From Specibacter cremeus (GTDB lineage: Bacteria; Actinomycetota; Actinomycetes; Actinomycetales; Micrococcaceae), in NCBI RefSeq assembly GCF_003946885.1, contig NZ_RWKQ01000004.1, positions 45,660 through 109,659 of the forward strand: a stretch of 64,000 bases of DNA, read 5' to 3'. Under the pieces are notes generated by a model. The model had not been told where the DNA came from and did no database searches. It saw nothing but the letters and a program-made list of their open reading frames with translations. How positions within the stretch are numbered: the stretch's first letter is position 1; every line of letters starts with the position of its first letter. The position numbers were made by a program, and so were the translations under genes. Positions 15,915 through 25,560 of this stretch are shown in pieces.

Positions 15915-18900
15915 GGATCCACCGGTTGGAAATCCAGGCCTTCGGGCCGTTCGCCGGGCGCGAGGTCGTGGACTTCGACGCGTTGGGCGCGCAGGGGCTG
16001 TTCCTGCTCAACGGCTCGACCGGGGCCGGCAAGACCAGTGTTTTGGACGCCATCGCCTACGCCTTGTACGGCAGCGTGCCGGGCGCGCGGCAGGGCGCCG
16101 TCAAGCGGTTGCGCAGCCATCATGCGGCCGACGGCGTGGGGCCGGAGGTCGTGTGCGAGTTCAGTGCGGGCGGGCGCCGGTTGGAGGTGCGGCGCAGCCC
16201 CGAGTGGATGCGTCCGGCCAAGCGCGGCACCGGAACCACGAAGGAGCAGGCCAGCACCCAGCTGCGGGAGAAAAGCGGCGACGCCTGGGTGGTGTTGTCA
16301 CAGCGCAATGACGAGGCCGCGGTTGAGATCGAGGGCCTGCTGGGCATGGACATGGAGCAGTTCACCAAGGTGGTGCTGCTGGCCCAGGGCGAATTTGCCG
16401 CGTTCCTGCGGGCCACCGCCCAGGACCGTGAGGACCTGTTGGAGAAGCTCTTTGGCACCGAGATCTACCAGGACCTGGAAAACCGGCTGACCGCCGACGC
16501 CAAGGCCGCCGCCGCGGATGTGGCAGCCGGCATGGCCGAGTTGGCGGCCTGCGAGCAACTGGCGCGCAGCCAGGCCGACGGCATACTCGCCGGCTTTGCG
16601 GCTGAGGCGTTGGCGGGCGACGCCGACGCGCACCCGGGCGCGGAATCCGGCGGTGCGGCGGAGGGTGCGGAGCTGTTCGTGAGGCTGACAGCGGCATTGG
16701 CGCGCGCCGTGCAGCAGGCTGCCACCAGGGCCGCCGAGACCGAAGAGCAGGCCCGCCTGGCCACGGCCGAGGTTCAGGCGGCCGGGCAACGCAGCACCCG
16801 GCACGCCCTCCGGGACGCCGCGCTGGCGGAGCACACGCGCTTGGCCGACCTGGCGGATGACGCCGACCAATGGCGTGGATCGCTGCGCCGCCACCATGAG
16901 GCCGAGATCCTGGCAGCGGTGGTGAAGTCGGCCGCGGCCACCGCGGCCGAGCACCGGAACGCCGTCGCCGCCGTGACGCTGGCCGGTGCGGCCTTCAGTG
17001 CCGACGCGTTGGCCGCCGAGGTGACGGGCCTGGCGGCCGCCCTGCCGAATCTGCCCGGCGTGGCCGCCCTGGCCGCCGCGGACCGGGCGTTGACAGGCCA
17101 GGGCGCCGCCGTTGATGCGGCGATCCCCGACGAACAACGGTTGGCCCAGGTCACCGCCGAGCTGGCCGCGGGCGAACAAGCGCTGGCGGCGGCCACCGGC
17201 GAGGTGACCGTCCAGCAAGCCGCCGAGGCCGGTGGCACCGCGCGACTGCTGCGGATCAAGGATGAACTCACCGCGGTGCGGGACCGGGCCGGCTCCGTCC
17301 AGCACGCGCAACAGCAGCACGGGACGGCCGTCGAATTGATGAAGAGCATCAAGGCGCATGCCGCCCAGAAGCTTCGGGTGGGCACGCTGGCCGAAGCCGA
17401 CCTGGCCGCCCGCGAAGAGGCCGTCGGGGCCATGAAGGCCTGGGTGGACGCCATCGACTTCCGCCTGTCGCTGGCCGCCGGTGAACTGGCCGCCAAACTC
17501 GAGGACGGCAAACCGTGCCCGGTCTGCGGCAGCGTGGAGCACCCGGCGCCGTCGGCGTTGGCCGGTTCGGGCGCCGACGCCGTCCAGGCCGAGAAAGCGG
17601 CCAAGCAGGCCAGCGGGGCCGCGGACAAACGCGCGGCCGCGGCGCGGGCGGCGCTCACCGAGGCGAACCAGGCCCTTGCCGTCCTGGCCGAACGCGGAGG
17701 CGACGGCGACCCCGCGGAGGCCCGTGCCGCCGTCGCCCGGGCCACGACGGCACTCGATGAGGCCGTCGCCGCGGCGGCGAAACTGGCCGCCCTCACCACG
17801 GAGGCCGAAACGCTGGAAGCGGACGTGGGCCGTGCCCGGACCGCACTGCTTTCGGCTTCGCAGCAGGTGGCGTCGCTGACGGTCGGCAACGCCGCGCACG
17901 CCAGGGAACAGGTGACACTGGCGGCGGACCTGGCGGCCGCACGTGCCGGTTTTGCCACCTTGGCGAAGCGGTCGGCGGCCATTGCCGCGGCCCAGCGGGT
18001 CACCGGTGATCTCCTGGCGGCGCTGCGGCACCGGGCCGGCACGGACACGGCCCGCCAGGCTGCCGGCGACGCACTGGCCGAGGCGCTCGCGGACAGCGAG
18101 TTTGCCGACGACGCCGAGGTCCGGGCCGCACTGTTGTCCAAACCCGCGGCGGCCGCACTGCAGGAGAAGATCGACGCCCATGCGAAAGCGGGAACCCTCA
18201 ATGCCGCCCAGCTCGCGTTGCCCGAGGTGGTGGCGGCAGGGTTGGAGGCGGAAAGCGGGATTGCGGCCCCAACCGGGACGGCGCTTGAGGCGTTGCGGGA
18301 GGAAGCCCGGCGCCGGGCGGACGAGTCCCAAGCGGCGGCGGTGCGCCTCGGGTTGGCCGGCAAGGCCGCCGAGCAGGTGGCCGCGACACGCACCGCCTTC
18401 CACGCCCATGAATCCCGGGTCGCTCCGCTGCGGGAGCGGGCCAGGTTGTTGGGCGGGTTGGCGGACGCGGTGCGAGGCGGCGGTGACAACCTGCTCAAGA
18501 TGACCTTGACCAGCTACGTGCTGGCCGCCCGGCTCGAACAGGTGGCCGTGGCCGCGTCGCTGCGTCTGTCCACCATGAGCGACGGCCGGTACACGCTGAG
18601 CCACACGGATGCCCGGGCCGGCGGAAACCGCAAGTCCGGGCTGGGCCTCGAGGTCGTGGACGGGTGGACGCAACAGAGCCGGGACACGGCCACGCTGTCC
18701 GGGGGAGAGTCGTTCATGGCGTCGTTGTCGTTGGCCCTGGGGCTGGCCGACGTGGTGCAACACGAATCCGGCGGGCTGGATATCGAGACGTTGTTCGTGG
18801 ATGAGGGGTTCGGCAGCCTCGACGAGGAATCGCTGGAACAGGTCATGGACGCGCTCGAGGGGCTGCGGGACGGCGGCCGCATGGTCGGGCTGGTCAGCCA

Positions 18901-19003
18901 CGTGGCCGAGATGAAGTCGCGCATCCCCGTCCACCTCCATGTCACGAAGGGCCGCCACGGGTCCACGCTGGCACTGGCCCGGGACGGGGACGACGCCGCC
19001 TGA
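15911..19003 (+). CDS. sbcC: Exonuclease SbcCD, subunit C (Rad50-like ATPase)
   Basis: The 1030-aa SMC-like ATPase partner of SbcD. Walker A is NGSTGAGKTS (residues 34-43). Two Ala-rich coiled-coil arms (about 190-500 and 560-880) flank a zinc hook CPVC (Cys536 and Cys539). The ABC signature LSGGESFMASL and Walker B TLFVDEGFGSLDEE lie at about 930-985. The start is a GTG overlapping the sbcD stop. The length and all motifs are normal for the family. Confidence 0.96.
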   Translation: MRIHRLEIQAFGPFAGREVVDFDALGAQGLFLLNGSTGAGKTSVLDAIAYALYGSVPGARQGAVKRLRSHHAADGVGPEVVCEFSAGGRRLEVRRSPEWMRPAKRGTGTTKEQASTQLREKSGDAWVVLSQRNDEAAVEIEGLLGMDMEQFTKVVLLAQGEFAAFLRATAQDREDLLEKLFGTEIYQDLENRLTADAKAAAADVAAGMAELAACEQLARSQADGILAGFAAEALAGDADAHPGAESGGAAEGAELFVRLTAALARAVQQAATRAAETEEQARLATAEVQAAGQRSTRHALRDAALAEHTRLADLADDADQWRGSLRRHHEAEILAAVVKSAAATAAEHRNAVAAVTLAGAAFSADALAAEVTGLAAALPNLPGVAALAAADRALTGQGAAVDAAIPDEQRLAQVTAELAAGEQALAAATGEVTVQQAAEAGGTARLLRIKDELTAVRDRAGSVQHAQQQHGTAVELMKSIKAHAAQKLRVGTLAEADLAAREEAVGAMKAWVDAIDFRLSLAAGELAAKLEDGKPCPVCGSVEHPAPSALAGSGADAVQAEKAAKQASGAADKRAAAARAALTEANQALAVLAERGGDGDPAEARAAVARATTALDEAVAAAAKLAALTTEAETLEADVGRARTALLSASQQVASLTVGNAAHAREQVTLAADLAAARAGFATLAKRSAAIAAAQRVTGDLLAALRHRAGTDTARQAAGDALAEALADSEFADDAEVRAALLSKPAAAALQEKIDAHAKAGTLNAAQLALPEVVAAGLEAESGIAAPTGTALEALREEARRRADESQAAAVRLGLAGKAAEQVAATRTAFHAHESRVAPLRERARLLGGLADAVRGGGDNLLKMTLTSYVLAARLEQVAVAASLRLSTMSDGRYTLSHTDARAGGNRKSGLGLEVVDGWTQQSRDTATLSGGESFMASLSLALGLADVVQHESGGLDIETLFVDEGFGSLDEESLEQVMDALEGLRDGGRMVGLVSHVAEMKSRIPVHLHVTKGRHGSTLALARDGDDAA

Positions 19004-19085
19004 CCGCCGCTATGATGGAGAACGTATCCGGGTTGGGTGCGTCGGGAGGAGGGACGGCGCACGCCCAAGAGAATACCGGAAATCC

Positions 19086-20345
19086 ATGACTGACTCCACC
19101 GTGGCCGTCCCCGCCGAGAAGACCGGCCGCTACGCCCAACTGCCGCGCCTGGCCGGCGCCGGCTACATCCCGCTGGCGTTGTTCGCCCGCGTCCCCCTGG
19201 CCATGCTCACCATTGGCATGTTGACGCTCGTCACGGCCCGCAGCGGGTCGTACGCCATCGGCGGGTTCGCGGCCGGGGCGGTCGGCATCGGCGCGGCCGT
19301 CGGCGCGCCGGCTTCCGGCTACCTGGCCGACCGGATGGGGCAAAAACGCATCCTGCTGGCCACCGCCCTGATCAACGCCGTGCTCGTGGGTGCCGCCGTC
19401 GTCCTCTCCTACGCCACCGCCGCCTTCACACCCGCCGCCACCGCCCTGGTGCTGGCCGTCGCGTTGGTGGCCGGCGCCTCGTCCCCGCAGGTCGGGCCGT
19501 TGTCGCGCGTGCGGTGGATGGCGTTGAGCCGGCGGCTGCCCAGGGAACAGCGGGGCCCGCTCGTCGACACGGCGCTGTCCATGGAGGGCACGGTCGACGA
19601 GATCACGTTCGTGCTGGGGCCGGCGCTCGTCGGCCTGCTGGCCTCGCTGGTCGCGCCCTGGCTGCCGCTGACGCTCGCCGCGGCCGCCACGCTGGTGCTG
19701 GTCACATTGTTCGCCATCCACCCGACCCAGGCGGCATCCGCCCGCCGGGTGACCTCCCACGGCAGCCCGGGATTCGTGGCCGGGGAACGCGTCAGCTGGT
19801 TCAAGGTGGCGATCCCCGTGGCCGGCATGCTGTGCATGGGCACATTCTTCGGGTCATCACAGACGGCGTTGACGGCGTTCACGGGCGTTCACGGGTCCGT
19901 CGACCAGGCCGGGCTCATGTACGCGATCCTGGGCCTGAGCTCGGCCGTGACCGCGTTGTCCGTGGCGTATTGGCCGGCCCGGTTCACGCAGCCGTGGCGG
20001 TGGGTCCTGGTCGGCGCGCTCATGACCGTGGCCAGCATCGGCCTCCTGCTGCCCGGCTCGCTTGGCGGCATGGTCGTGGCCCTGCTGCTCGTGGGGCTCC
20101 CGGTGGGCCCCACCATGGTGACGGTCTTCAGCATCGGCGGCATGGTGGCGCCGCCGCAGTGGATGGGCACGGTCATGACGATGCTGGCCAGCGGCATCGT
20201 CGCCGGCACCGCCCTGGGTTCATCGGTTGCCGGCAGCATCGCCCAGGCGCAGGGGTCCGGGCCGGCATTCCTGGTCCCGATCGCGGCGTCGGCCGTGTTG
20301 CTCGTGCTGGGCGTGCTGTCCACGGTGTTGCTGCGCCGCCGCTAG
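19086..20345 (+). CDS. MFS transporter
   Basis: A 419-aa major-facilitator protein with about 12 hydrophobic segments. The loop after helix 2 reads GYLADRMGQKRIL, matching the MFS signature GxLaDRxGrkxxL. The substrate cannot be assigned; the short N-terminus and overall length resemble the drug/sugar efflux group. TATGAT at about 19011 would place the promoter 70 bp upstream. It is convergent with the phosphoribosyltransferase gene and their 3' ends overlap by 4 bp. Confidence 0.85.
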   Translation: MTDSTVAVPAEKTGRYAQLPRLAGAGYIPLALFARVPLAMLTIGMLTLVTARSGSYAIGGFAAGAVGIGAAVGAPASGYLADRMGQKRILLATALINAVLVGAAVVLSYATAAFTPAATALVLAVALVAGASSPQVGPLSRVRWMALSRRLPREQRGPLVDTALSMEGTVDEITFVLGPALVGLLASLVAPWLPLTLAAAATLVLVTLFAIHPTQAASARRVTSHGSPGFVAGERVSWFKVAIPVAGMLCMGTFFGSSQTALTAFTGVHGSVDQAGLMYAILGLSSAVTALSVAYWPARFTQPWRWVLVGALMTVASIGLLLPGSLGGMVVALLLVGLPVGPTMVTVFSIGGMVAPPQWMGTVMTMLASGIVAGTALGSSVAGSIAQAQGSGPAFLVPIAASAVLLVLGVLSTVLLRRR

Positions 20346-21034
20346 GCCGCGTCCCCGGGCGACCTCCGCAGCAGGTCGAGGACCTCCACATCGGACACCT
20401 GGTCGAAGTGGAGGTAGACCTGGCTGACGGCCTCCAGGTCGTGCAGGGGCCGCAGGCACACGACGTCGTCGGCCTCCTGCGTCAGCGCGCGGGCCGTGTC
20501 CGCCGGCGCCGTCGGCACGCAGACAAGGACGACGGCGGCGCCCGCCTTGCGCATGAGGCGCACCGCGGCGCGCATGGTGGCGCCCGTGGCGATGCCGTCG
20601 TCGCACAGCAGCACCGTGCGACCGGCGACCGGGCGCTGCGCGGACGCGCCGTACCGTGCGACGCGGCCGGCCAGCTCCGCCAGCTCGGCGCCCTCCACCT
20701 CGTCCAGTGATTCCTGCGTGTAGCCGTGCCGCAGCAGCGCGTCCACGGTGTCCGTCACATACAGGGTCTCGCGGTGCGGCCCGTGCGTGGCCAGGGCACC
20801 GAACGCGACCTCCGGCCGGCCGGGCACACCGAGTTTGCGGACCACGAGGGCCCCCGACGGCAGCCGCAGGTCGGCCGCGACCCGGGACGCGATCGGGACG
20901 CCGCCGCGGGCCAAGCCCAGGACGGTGACGTCGTCGCGGCCCCGGAAGCCGTGCAGCTCGGCGGCCAGCCGGTTCCCGGCATCGACCCTGTCGGTGAAGT
21001 ACGGCCCGGCGCCGAGGCGGGTACGAAACCTCAT
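20342..21034 (-). CDS. Type I phosphoribosyltransferase-domain protein
   Basis: A 230-aa protein with the PRPP-binding loop VLLCDDGIATGATM (residues 141-154) and an N-terminal VLGLARGGVPIASRVA segment (38-53), typical of the stand-alone PRT family found near alpha/beta hydrolase or erythromycin-esterase genes. It is not one of the named salvage enzymes by sequence. The start at 21034 is chosen because CATACT ends 6 nt upstream (leaderless pattern) and the homologous region begins there. Confidence 0.82.
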   Translation of the reverse strand: MRFRTRLGAGPYFTDRVDAGNRLAAELHGFRGRDDVTVLGLARGGVPIASRVAADLRLPSGALVVRKLGVPGRPEVAFGALATHGPHRETLYVTDTVDALLRHGYTQESLDEVEGAELAELAGRVARYGASAQRPVAGRTVLLCDDGIATGATMRAAVRLMRKAGAAVVLVCVPTAPADTARALTQEADDVVCLRPLHDLEAVSQVYLHFDQVSDVEVLDLLRRSPGDAA

Positions 21035-21040
21035 GCTTCC

Positions 21041-21046
21041 AGTATG
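21041..21046 (-). promoter_or_regulatory. -10 box of the leaderless phosphoribosyltransferase gene
   Basis: The minus strand reads CATACT, then 6 nt, then the ATG at 21034. No ribosome binding site is present. Confidence 0.45.
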
Positions 21047-21168
21047 GTCCCGTCCGGCGTCGATTCTTCGGTATGGGTGGGTGCGCCCGCCCAACACCCG
21101 CACTTGCAGGAGAATGAACGCCTGGGGGCTCGGCCGGCTCGACCACCGATTTGCTAGACTTCCGGGCC

Positions 21169-21756
21169 ATGGCAACCGATTCCTTTGCAGAGTATTCGGC
21201 GGAAATCCGTTCGGCGGGGCCGCCGGTGGACCTGCTGGTTCGGCGGGCCCGGCCGGACGACGTGCCGGCCATGGCGGTCGTCGAGGTGGCCGGGCGGGGC
21301 GGCGACGCGGGTGTGGCGGAAGCCGGTCTGCGTCGGTGGCTGGACCGGGACAGGTCGGCCCTGTTCCTGGCCGAAACGGGCGGGGCCGTGGTCGCATGGG
21401 CGAGCGCGCAGTGGCTGGGCGCCGACGGCGACGTGGCAATGGACCCGGGCTACTACCTGGCGGGCTGCACCGTGGACCCGGCATGGCGCCGCCGGTCGCT
21501 GGGACGACTGCTGACGGGGGCACGGCTGGCCTGGATCGGAGCCCAGTGTGCGCAGGAGGGTGAGCCGCCCATGGCTTGGTACTTCGCCAATGTGCGCAAT
21601 ACGGCGTCCATCGCCATGCACCGGGAATTCGGGTTCGCCGAGGCCGCCAGGGCCGAACGCATTCACGGCGTCACATTCTCGGGCGACGGCGACGTACCGG
21701 GGACCGGCGCGTTGTTCCGCGCCCCGCTCGAGGACGCCGCGACGACGCGAGGCTAG
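21169..21756 (+). CDS. GNAT family N-acetyltransferase
   Basis: A 195-aa acetyl-CoA-dependent acetyltransferase. After a 25-residue N-terminal tail the GNAT fold begins at LVRRARPDDVPAMAVVE. The acetyl-CoA pyrophosphate loop is AGCTVDPAWRRRSLGRLL, a variant of the RxxGxG/A motif. The C-terminal part shows NVRNTASIAMHREFGF, typical of motif B. The substrate is unknown. TAGACT ends 8 nt before the ATG, so initiation may be nearly leaderless. It is convergent with the LtrA gene, with a 4-bp overlap. Confidence 0.83.
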   Translation: MATDSFAEYSAEIRSAGPPVDLLVRRARPDDVPAMAVVEVAGRGGDAGVAEAGLRRWLDRDRSALFLAETGGAVVAWASAQWLGADGDVAMDPGYYLAGCTVDPAWRRRSLGRLLTGARLAWIGAQCAQEGEPPMAWYFANVRNTASIAMHREFGFAEAARAERIHGVTFSGDGDVPGTGALFRAPLEDAATTRG

Positions 21757-22886
21757 CGCACGGAACCGACGCCCCGCCGCCGGGCCGCGAGGACGGGAAC
21801 GGTTGCCAGCGCGAGCACCAGCACGAGCAGCTGGACGGCCTCGTTGGCGGCCAGGCCCACGAAGGCCGAGGCAAGGGCGACGGCGGCCGCGACCAGCCGC
21901 TGGACCGGGCCCCCGATGCGCAGCGAGCGGCGGAACTCGCCGTTGCCGAGCAGGAACAGGGCCACGCCGGCCGCCAAAAGCCACGGAATGGCGGCATGGC
22001 CGGGCTCGGCCAGGTGGGTGACGACCTCCTGAAGGCCCGACGCCAACAGGATGATGCCGAAAATCATGGCGTAGTGGGTGTAGGCCATCTGCACTGCCAA
22101 CCCGGACCGGCGTTGGGCGGTGGCCCGGTCGAGGGCCTCGACGGCCCGCTCGTCCGCTCCGTCGAAGTAGGTGAACCACATCCCGATGCCGACGGCCAGG
22201 CCGAGCACCACGGCGATCACGAGCGCTGGACTCACCGGGACCGCAGAGGCGCCGACTCCGACGGCAATCACGGACTCGCCCAGCGCGATGATGATCAGCA
22301 ACCCATGCCTTTCGACGTAATGGGCCGACTGGATCTGGATCCTGCCGAGCCGGGCCGTCAGGGTGTGGAAGACCAGCACGCCGACGCCCGCCAGCCAGAA
22401 CGGCCAATGGGGCAATGCCGGGATCAGTCCAGGCAGCAGCACGAGTGCGGCGGCTGCCAGGTTGTAGGGCAGCACGGCCAGTGTGGCCCGGACGACCTGG
22501 GGAACTCCGGCGGTCATGAACAGCAGCGTGTAGAGCACCACGACCACCAGGTAGGCGACGGCGAACACGAGGCCCGCGGAGTTGAACGCGTGCGGTATGG
22601 CCAGGGCCAGGACCAGGAACGCGGCCATGGCTGCAAAGAGCCCCAATTTCGTCGGGGTCGAGTCCGGGCGGACGGCGTTGGCCAGCCAGACGTAGCCGTC
22701 GTACATCCACCACAGCAGGCCCAGGACCACCACGGCCTGGAACAGGCCGGGGAAGCCCGGTTCGTGCCGGACCAGGGAGGTGAGCTGGGTGACGGCGAAG
22801 ACGAAGACGAGGTCGAAGAAGAGCTCCACATTGCTGACCCTCGCCGCCGGACGGGGTACGAACTTGGTCATCAGGGATTTGCCCAC
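21753..22886 (-). CDS. Low temperature requirement A (LtrA) family membrane protein
   Basis: A 377-aa integral membrane protein with about 11 hydrophobic segments and the family N-terminus RVSNVELFFDLVFVFAVTQL. Further markers are WWMYDGYVWLAN, YVERHGLLIIIALGES and WFTYFDGADERAV. LtrA was named from a Listeria cold-growth mutant, but its molecular role is unknown. The GTG-type start at 22886 lacks an obvious ribosome binding site; a start at the internal ATG of MTKFVPRP (22871) is possible. Confidence 0.88.
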   Translation of the reverse strand: MGKSLMTKFVPRPAARVSNVELFFDLVFVFAVTQLTSLVRHEPGFPGLFQAVVVLGLLWWMYDGYVWLANAVRPDSTPTKLGLFAAMAAFLVLALAIPHAFNSAGLVFAVAYLVVVVLYTLLFMTAGVPQVVRATLAVLPYNLAAAALVLLPGLIPALPHWPFWLAGVGVLVFHTLTARLGRIQIQSAHYVERHGLLIIIALGESVIAVGVGASAVPVSPALVIAVVLGLAVGIGMWFTYFDGADERAVEALDRATAQRRSGLAVQMAYTHYAMIFGIILLASGLQEVVTHLAEPGHAAIPWLLAAGVALFLLGNGEFRRSLRIGGPVQRLVAAAVALASAFVGLAANEAVQLLVLVLALATVPVLAARRRGVGSVR

Positions 22887-22919
22887 GGTGCGGCCGCCCG
22901 CTCGATTCTGGCCGTGGTG

Positions 22920-23741
22920 CTAACGGCTCAGGAATGCGATGGCGGCGTCCTTGAACTCACGTGAGGTGACCGCATTGTTGTGTGTGCGCCCCGGAATGAT
23001 GTGTTGCTCGGCGCACCCGCTCAGTTCCGCCAGGGTGTGCATGCGGGCGGCTCGCATGTCGAACTCGCCGGCCACCAGCAGGATGGGCATGCGCGGGACT
23101 GCCTCGGCCGGGTCGAACGGTTCCAGCTTCACGGCCTCGATGAGCGAAAGCAGCGAGAAGATGTTGTTGTTCGGGATCAGCTCCGCCATCTTCAGCAGCT
23201 CGTTCGTGGATTCGTCGGCGATCGGCGTGCCGTCGGCCAGGAACCGTTGGGCGGCGGGCAGGTCGAAGTCGGCGAGCGGGTCCTGCGGGTTCGGCCCGCC
23301 GAGCACCATCTTGCGCACCAGCTCGTGCTGCGTCGCGCCGAACTCCCAGGCCAGGCGCGAGCCGAGCGAGTACCCGATGATGTCCACACCGCTGGTCGGA
23401 TCGCCGTCCCGGAGCGGCCGCACGCCCTGGTCGATGAGGATCTGTAGCAGGTCGGCACGGATCCTGCCCGGCGAGTACGAGTCCATGTCGTCGGGGGCCC
23501 CGCTGCGGCCGTGGCCGGGCAGGTCGGGGCAGATGATGCGCCGGCCGGCGCGCAGCAGGGCCGGTACCCAGCCGGACTTCACCCAGTTCAGCTCGACGGA
23601 CGATGCGAAGCCGTGGATCAGCAGGATGGGCGGCAGCACGGCCGGCGCCTCGGGCACGAATACGTCGACGTGAAGTTGGGCATCCGTGCCCTCGACCGTG
23701 TGCACGGGGTGCGGGGCCGAGTGCCTCCCGTTGGCCTGCAT
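22920..23741 (-). CDS. Alpha/beta hydrolase
   Basis: A 273-aa alpha/beta-fold hydrolase. The oxyanion region is LIHGFASS (41-48), the nucleophile Ser125 lies in GYSLGS, the acid is probably Asp228 in GEFDMR, and the base is His254 in GRTHNNA. The DLPGHGRSGAP segment places it with esterase- or epoxide-hydrolase-like proteins. No cap-domain signature or neighbour reveals the substrate. A GGACC stretch 3 nt before the ATG may be the ribosome binding site. Confidence 0.85.
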   Translation of the reverse strand: MQANGRHSAPHPVHTVEGTDAQLHVDVFVPEAPAVLPPILLIHGFASSVELNWVKSGWVPALLRAGRRIICPDLPGHGRSGAPDDMDSYSPGRIRADLLQILIDQGVRPLRDGDPTSGVDIIGYSLGSRLAWEFGATQHELVRKMVLGGPNPQDPLADFDLPAAQRFLADGTPIADESTNELLKMAELIPNNNIFSLLSLIEAVKLEPFDPAEAVPRMPILLVAGEFDMRAARMHTLAELSGCAEQHIIPGRTHNNAVTSREFKDAAIAFLSR

Positions 23742-24013
23742 GACTGGTCCTTTCGCGCGTAGAGTGCGTGCCGTCTACCGGCGCCACTGGGGAACGGCAT
23801 GCGCACCGTTGAGCACGCCGTCCACCTGAGACGCTAGTCACAAAGACGGGCGGAAGCAATTCGCCGCCGCTTGCCGGTCACCTCCGGCGCTGGGCGGCTC
23901 AATTGACGACGGCGACCAGTCCAGCAGCGCCGGCAGGACCCTGCCCGGAAACAGCAGTTCCAGGATGACGGCGGCGTGTCGCCTCGCCGTGAGGGGCGTC
24001 GGCTTCGTCTGGA

Positions 24014-24400
24014 TCAGGCTCGTTCCACTTCCTGGAAGGTGCGACTGAAAATGCCTCGAGACCACCCGAGGACGATGATTCCCAGACCCGCTGCCATCAA
24101 TTTCGGGTTTCGGCGCCACGACCCGTAGGCCATGGCCGCGTCCCCGGCCAGCCGGAGGAACTGCGATGTAGGCGGCATGTTGTGCACAATGTACTGCCCT
24201 GCGGGCCGCCGGCGGAGCCTCCCGACATCAGCGAAGCGGAGCACGACTGCGCTCCCCACCATCGGGCCCGCGAACCGGACGACAAGGCCGACGCACGGTC
24301 GGTGCCGCCACAGCAACACGTTGGATGCGACGGCCGCCGCAACGTCGAAGGCCAGCTTCACCGGATGCACCTGGTGAAGGAGCACGAAGTCCTTGTCCAT
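24014..24400 (-). CDS. Hypothetical small membrane-associated protein
   Basis: A 128-aa protein that starts MDKDFVLLHQVHPVKLAFDV and contains two hydrophobic stretches (about 13-32 and 38-55). I recall similar actinobacterial proteins of unknown function with the same LLHQVHPVKLA opening. An upstream ATG at 24439, with AAAAGG 4 nt before it, is an alternative start adding 13 residues. It is divergent from the broken sigma-factor gene at 24474. Confidence 0.6.
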   Translation of the reverse strand: MDKDFVLLHQVHPVKLAFDVAAAVASNVLLWRHRPCVGLVVRFAGPMVGSAVVLRFADVGRLRRRPAGQYIVHNMPPTSQFLRLAGDAAMAYGSWRRNPKLMAAGLGIIVLGWSRGIFSRTFQEVERA

Positions 24401-24473
24401 GGAACGGAATCTAGCAGGCGGCGCTTCCGTCGGTGTCATGAAACCTTTTCTGCGATCCCGGACAATACAGGGC

Positions 24474-24901
24474 ATGGGGAACGTTGAAACCGACGACGGA
24501 CTGTGGACGCGCAGTCTCAGCGGTGAGGGGGAGGCCTTCGGGCTCCTGTTCGACCGGCATCGCGACAGGGTCTTTCGCCATGCGTTCCGGCTCTGCCCGG
24601 ATCGCTGCCCCGGTCGGGATACGCCCCGGACCCGGCGGCCGAGGTTCTCGGGAACAACCCCCTCGACGCGATCGATGCCGGTCTCGCGGAGGCCGTTCGG
24701 GCACTCACCGTCAAGGACCAGCAACTGGTGGCGCTGGTCATCTTCGAGGGGTACACCATCGCGGCGGCCGCAACGGTCCTTGGCCTGACCCAGGCAGCGG
24801 CCAAAACCCGCATGCACCGGGCCCGCCTTCGCATGAGAGCCACTGTCCAGGGGCAGGCCGACGTTGTGGCCGCCCAGTTTCCGAAAGGAGAAAGGTCATG
24901 A
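24474..24901 (+). pseudogene. ECF RNA polymerase sigma factor with internal deletion and frameshift
   Basis: The N-terminus reads as a sigma-70 region 2 start (AFGLLFDRHRDRVFRHAFRL) in one frame and breaks at about 24600. From 24602 a second frame reads SLPRSGYAPDPAAEV, then a complete region 4 with ALTVKDQQLVALVIFEGYTI and LGLTQAAAKTRMHRARLR. Compared with relatives, about 50 residues (most of region 2 and the linker) are missing and the frame changes at the join. The product cannot bind a -10 element. The end still overlaps the next start (ATGA), the mark of a former sigma/partner operon. Confidence 0.8.
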
Positions 24902-25560
24902 ACCAGCCCCGGTTGGATGAGGGTTTCAGCGATGCGCTTCGGGCGGCCCTCGTGTCACGCGTTGAAGAGTCGGCAACGGTTAAGCGCAAGAGGCGCCGCC
25001 GCCTTTGGTTGGGTGCGGGCATTTTTGTCGGCGCAGGGTTGCTCGGCGGCGTCGGCGCGGTCCCGGCCGGAGCCACCAACGTCGTGCTGGAACTGACATG
25101 CCTCACTCCTGGCCGGTTCGACTTCGAGGATGGGGCCAGCGTCTCGTGCACGGCGGCGGATGTCGGTTCGGCCGGCGCCGGCTACAGCGTCGGTCTGGTT
25201 CCGGGACAACACATGGTTACCATCCACACCGAACCGGGTACGCGCTGGCGGCTCGCCGCCACCTACGTGAACCAAGCCACCACGGCCTGGGGCGTCAACG
25301 TCAACGGTGAGAGCTACGGAGTCCAGAACGAGCACGGCGTGCCGGACCTTGTCGCGGTTGTCGCCTCGAACGGGCGGAACGGCTATGTGCGCCGGTCGGA
25401 GATGGAGGACGCCGACGGCACGACGGCGGCCAAGGGGTTCAAGAGTCCCGACGACGCGATCGCCTGGCAAGATGCCCGTCGTGGCAGGAGCTTCCCCATT
25501 CCCGTTTACGCGGCGGATGGGAAGACCGTGATCGGCGAATTCATCATCGGCGGCCAGTAG
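24898..25560 (+). CDS. Membrane-anchored hypothetical protein, partner of the broken sigma factor
   Basis: A 220-aa intact protein. A 30-residue cytoplasmic N-terminus rich in Glu/Arg precedes KRKRRRR and one membrane helix (about 36-59). A roughly 160-residue extracytoplasmic domain with two Cys (TCLTP and VSCTA) follows. GAAAGGAG lies upstream, and the ATG overlaps the sigma pseudogene stop, so the two were translationally coupled. Position and topology suggest an anti-sigma factor or sigma-coupled sensor, but the zinc-binding anti-sigma motif is absent. The role is inferred from context only. Confidence 0.65.
   Translation: MNQPRLDEGFSDALRAALVSRVEESATVKRKRRRRLWLGAGIFVGAGLLGGVGAVPAGATNVVLELTCLTPGRFDFEDGASVSCTAADVGSAGAGYSVGLVPGQHMVTIHTEPGTRWRLAATYVNQATTAWGVNVNGESYGVQNEHGVPDLVAVVASNGRNGYVRRSEMEDADGTTAAKGFKSPDDAIAWQDARRGRSFPIPVYAADGKTVIGEFIIGGQ

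Noticed and set aside
16298-18958. Very long open frames antisense to sbcC (up to 886 codons).
   Set aside because: They are shadows caused by high GC and strong codon-position bias of sbcC; their compositions (Gly/Arg/His-rich) are not protein-like.
23838-24119. Possible small gene between the alpha/beta hydrolase and the 128-aa protein (minus strand).
   Set aside because: It overlaps the 3' end of the better-supported 24014-24400 gene, has no ribosome binding site and no recognisable similarity.
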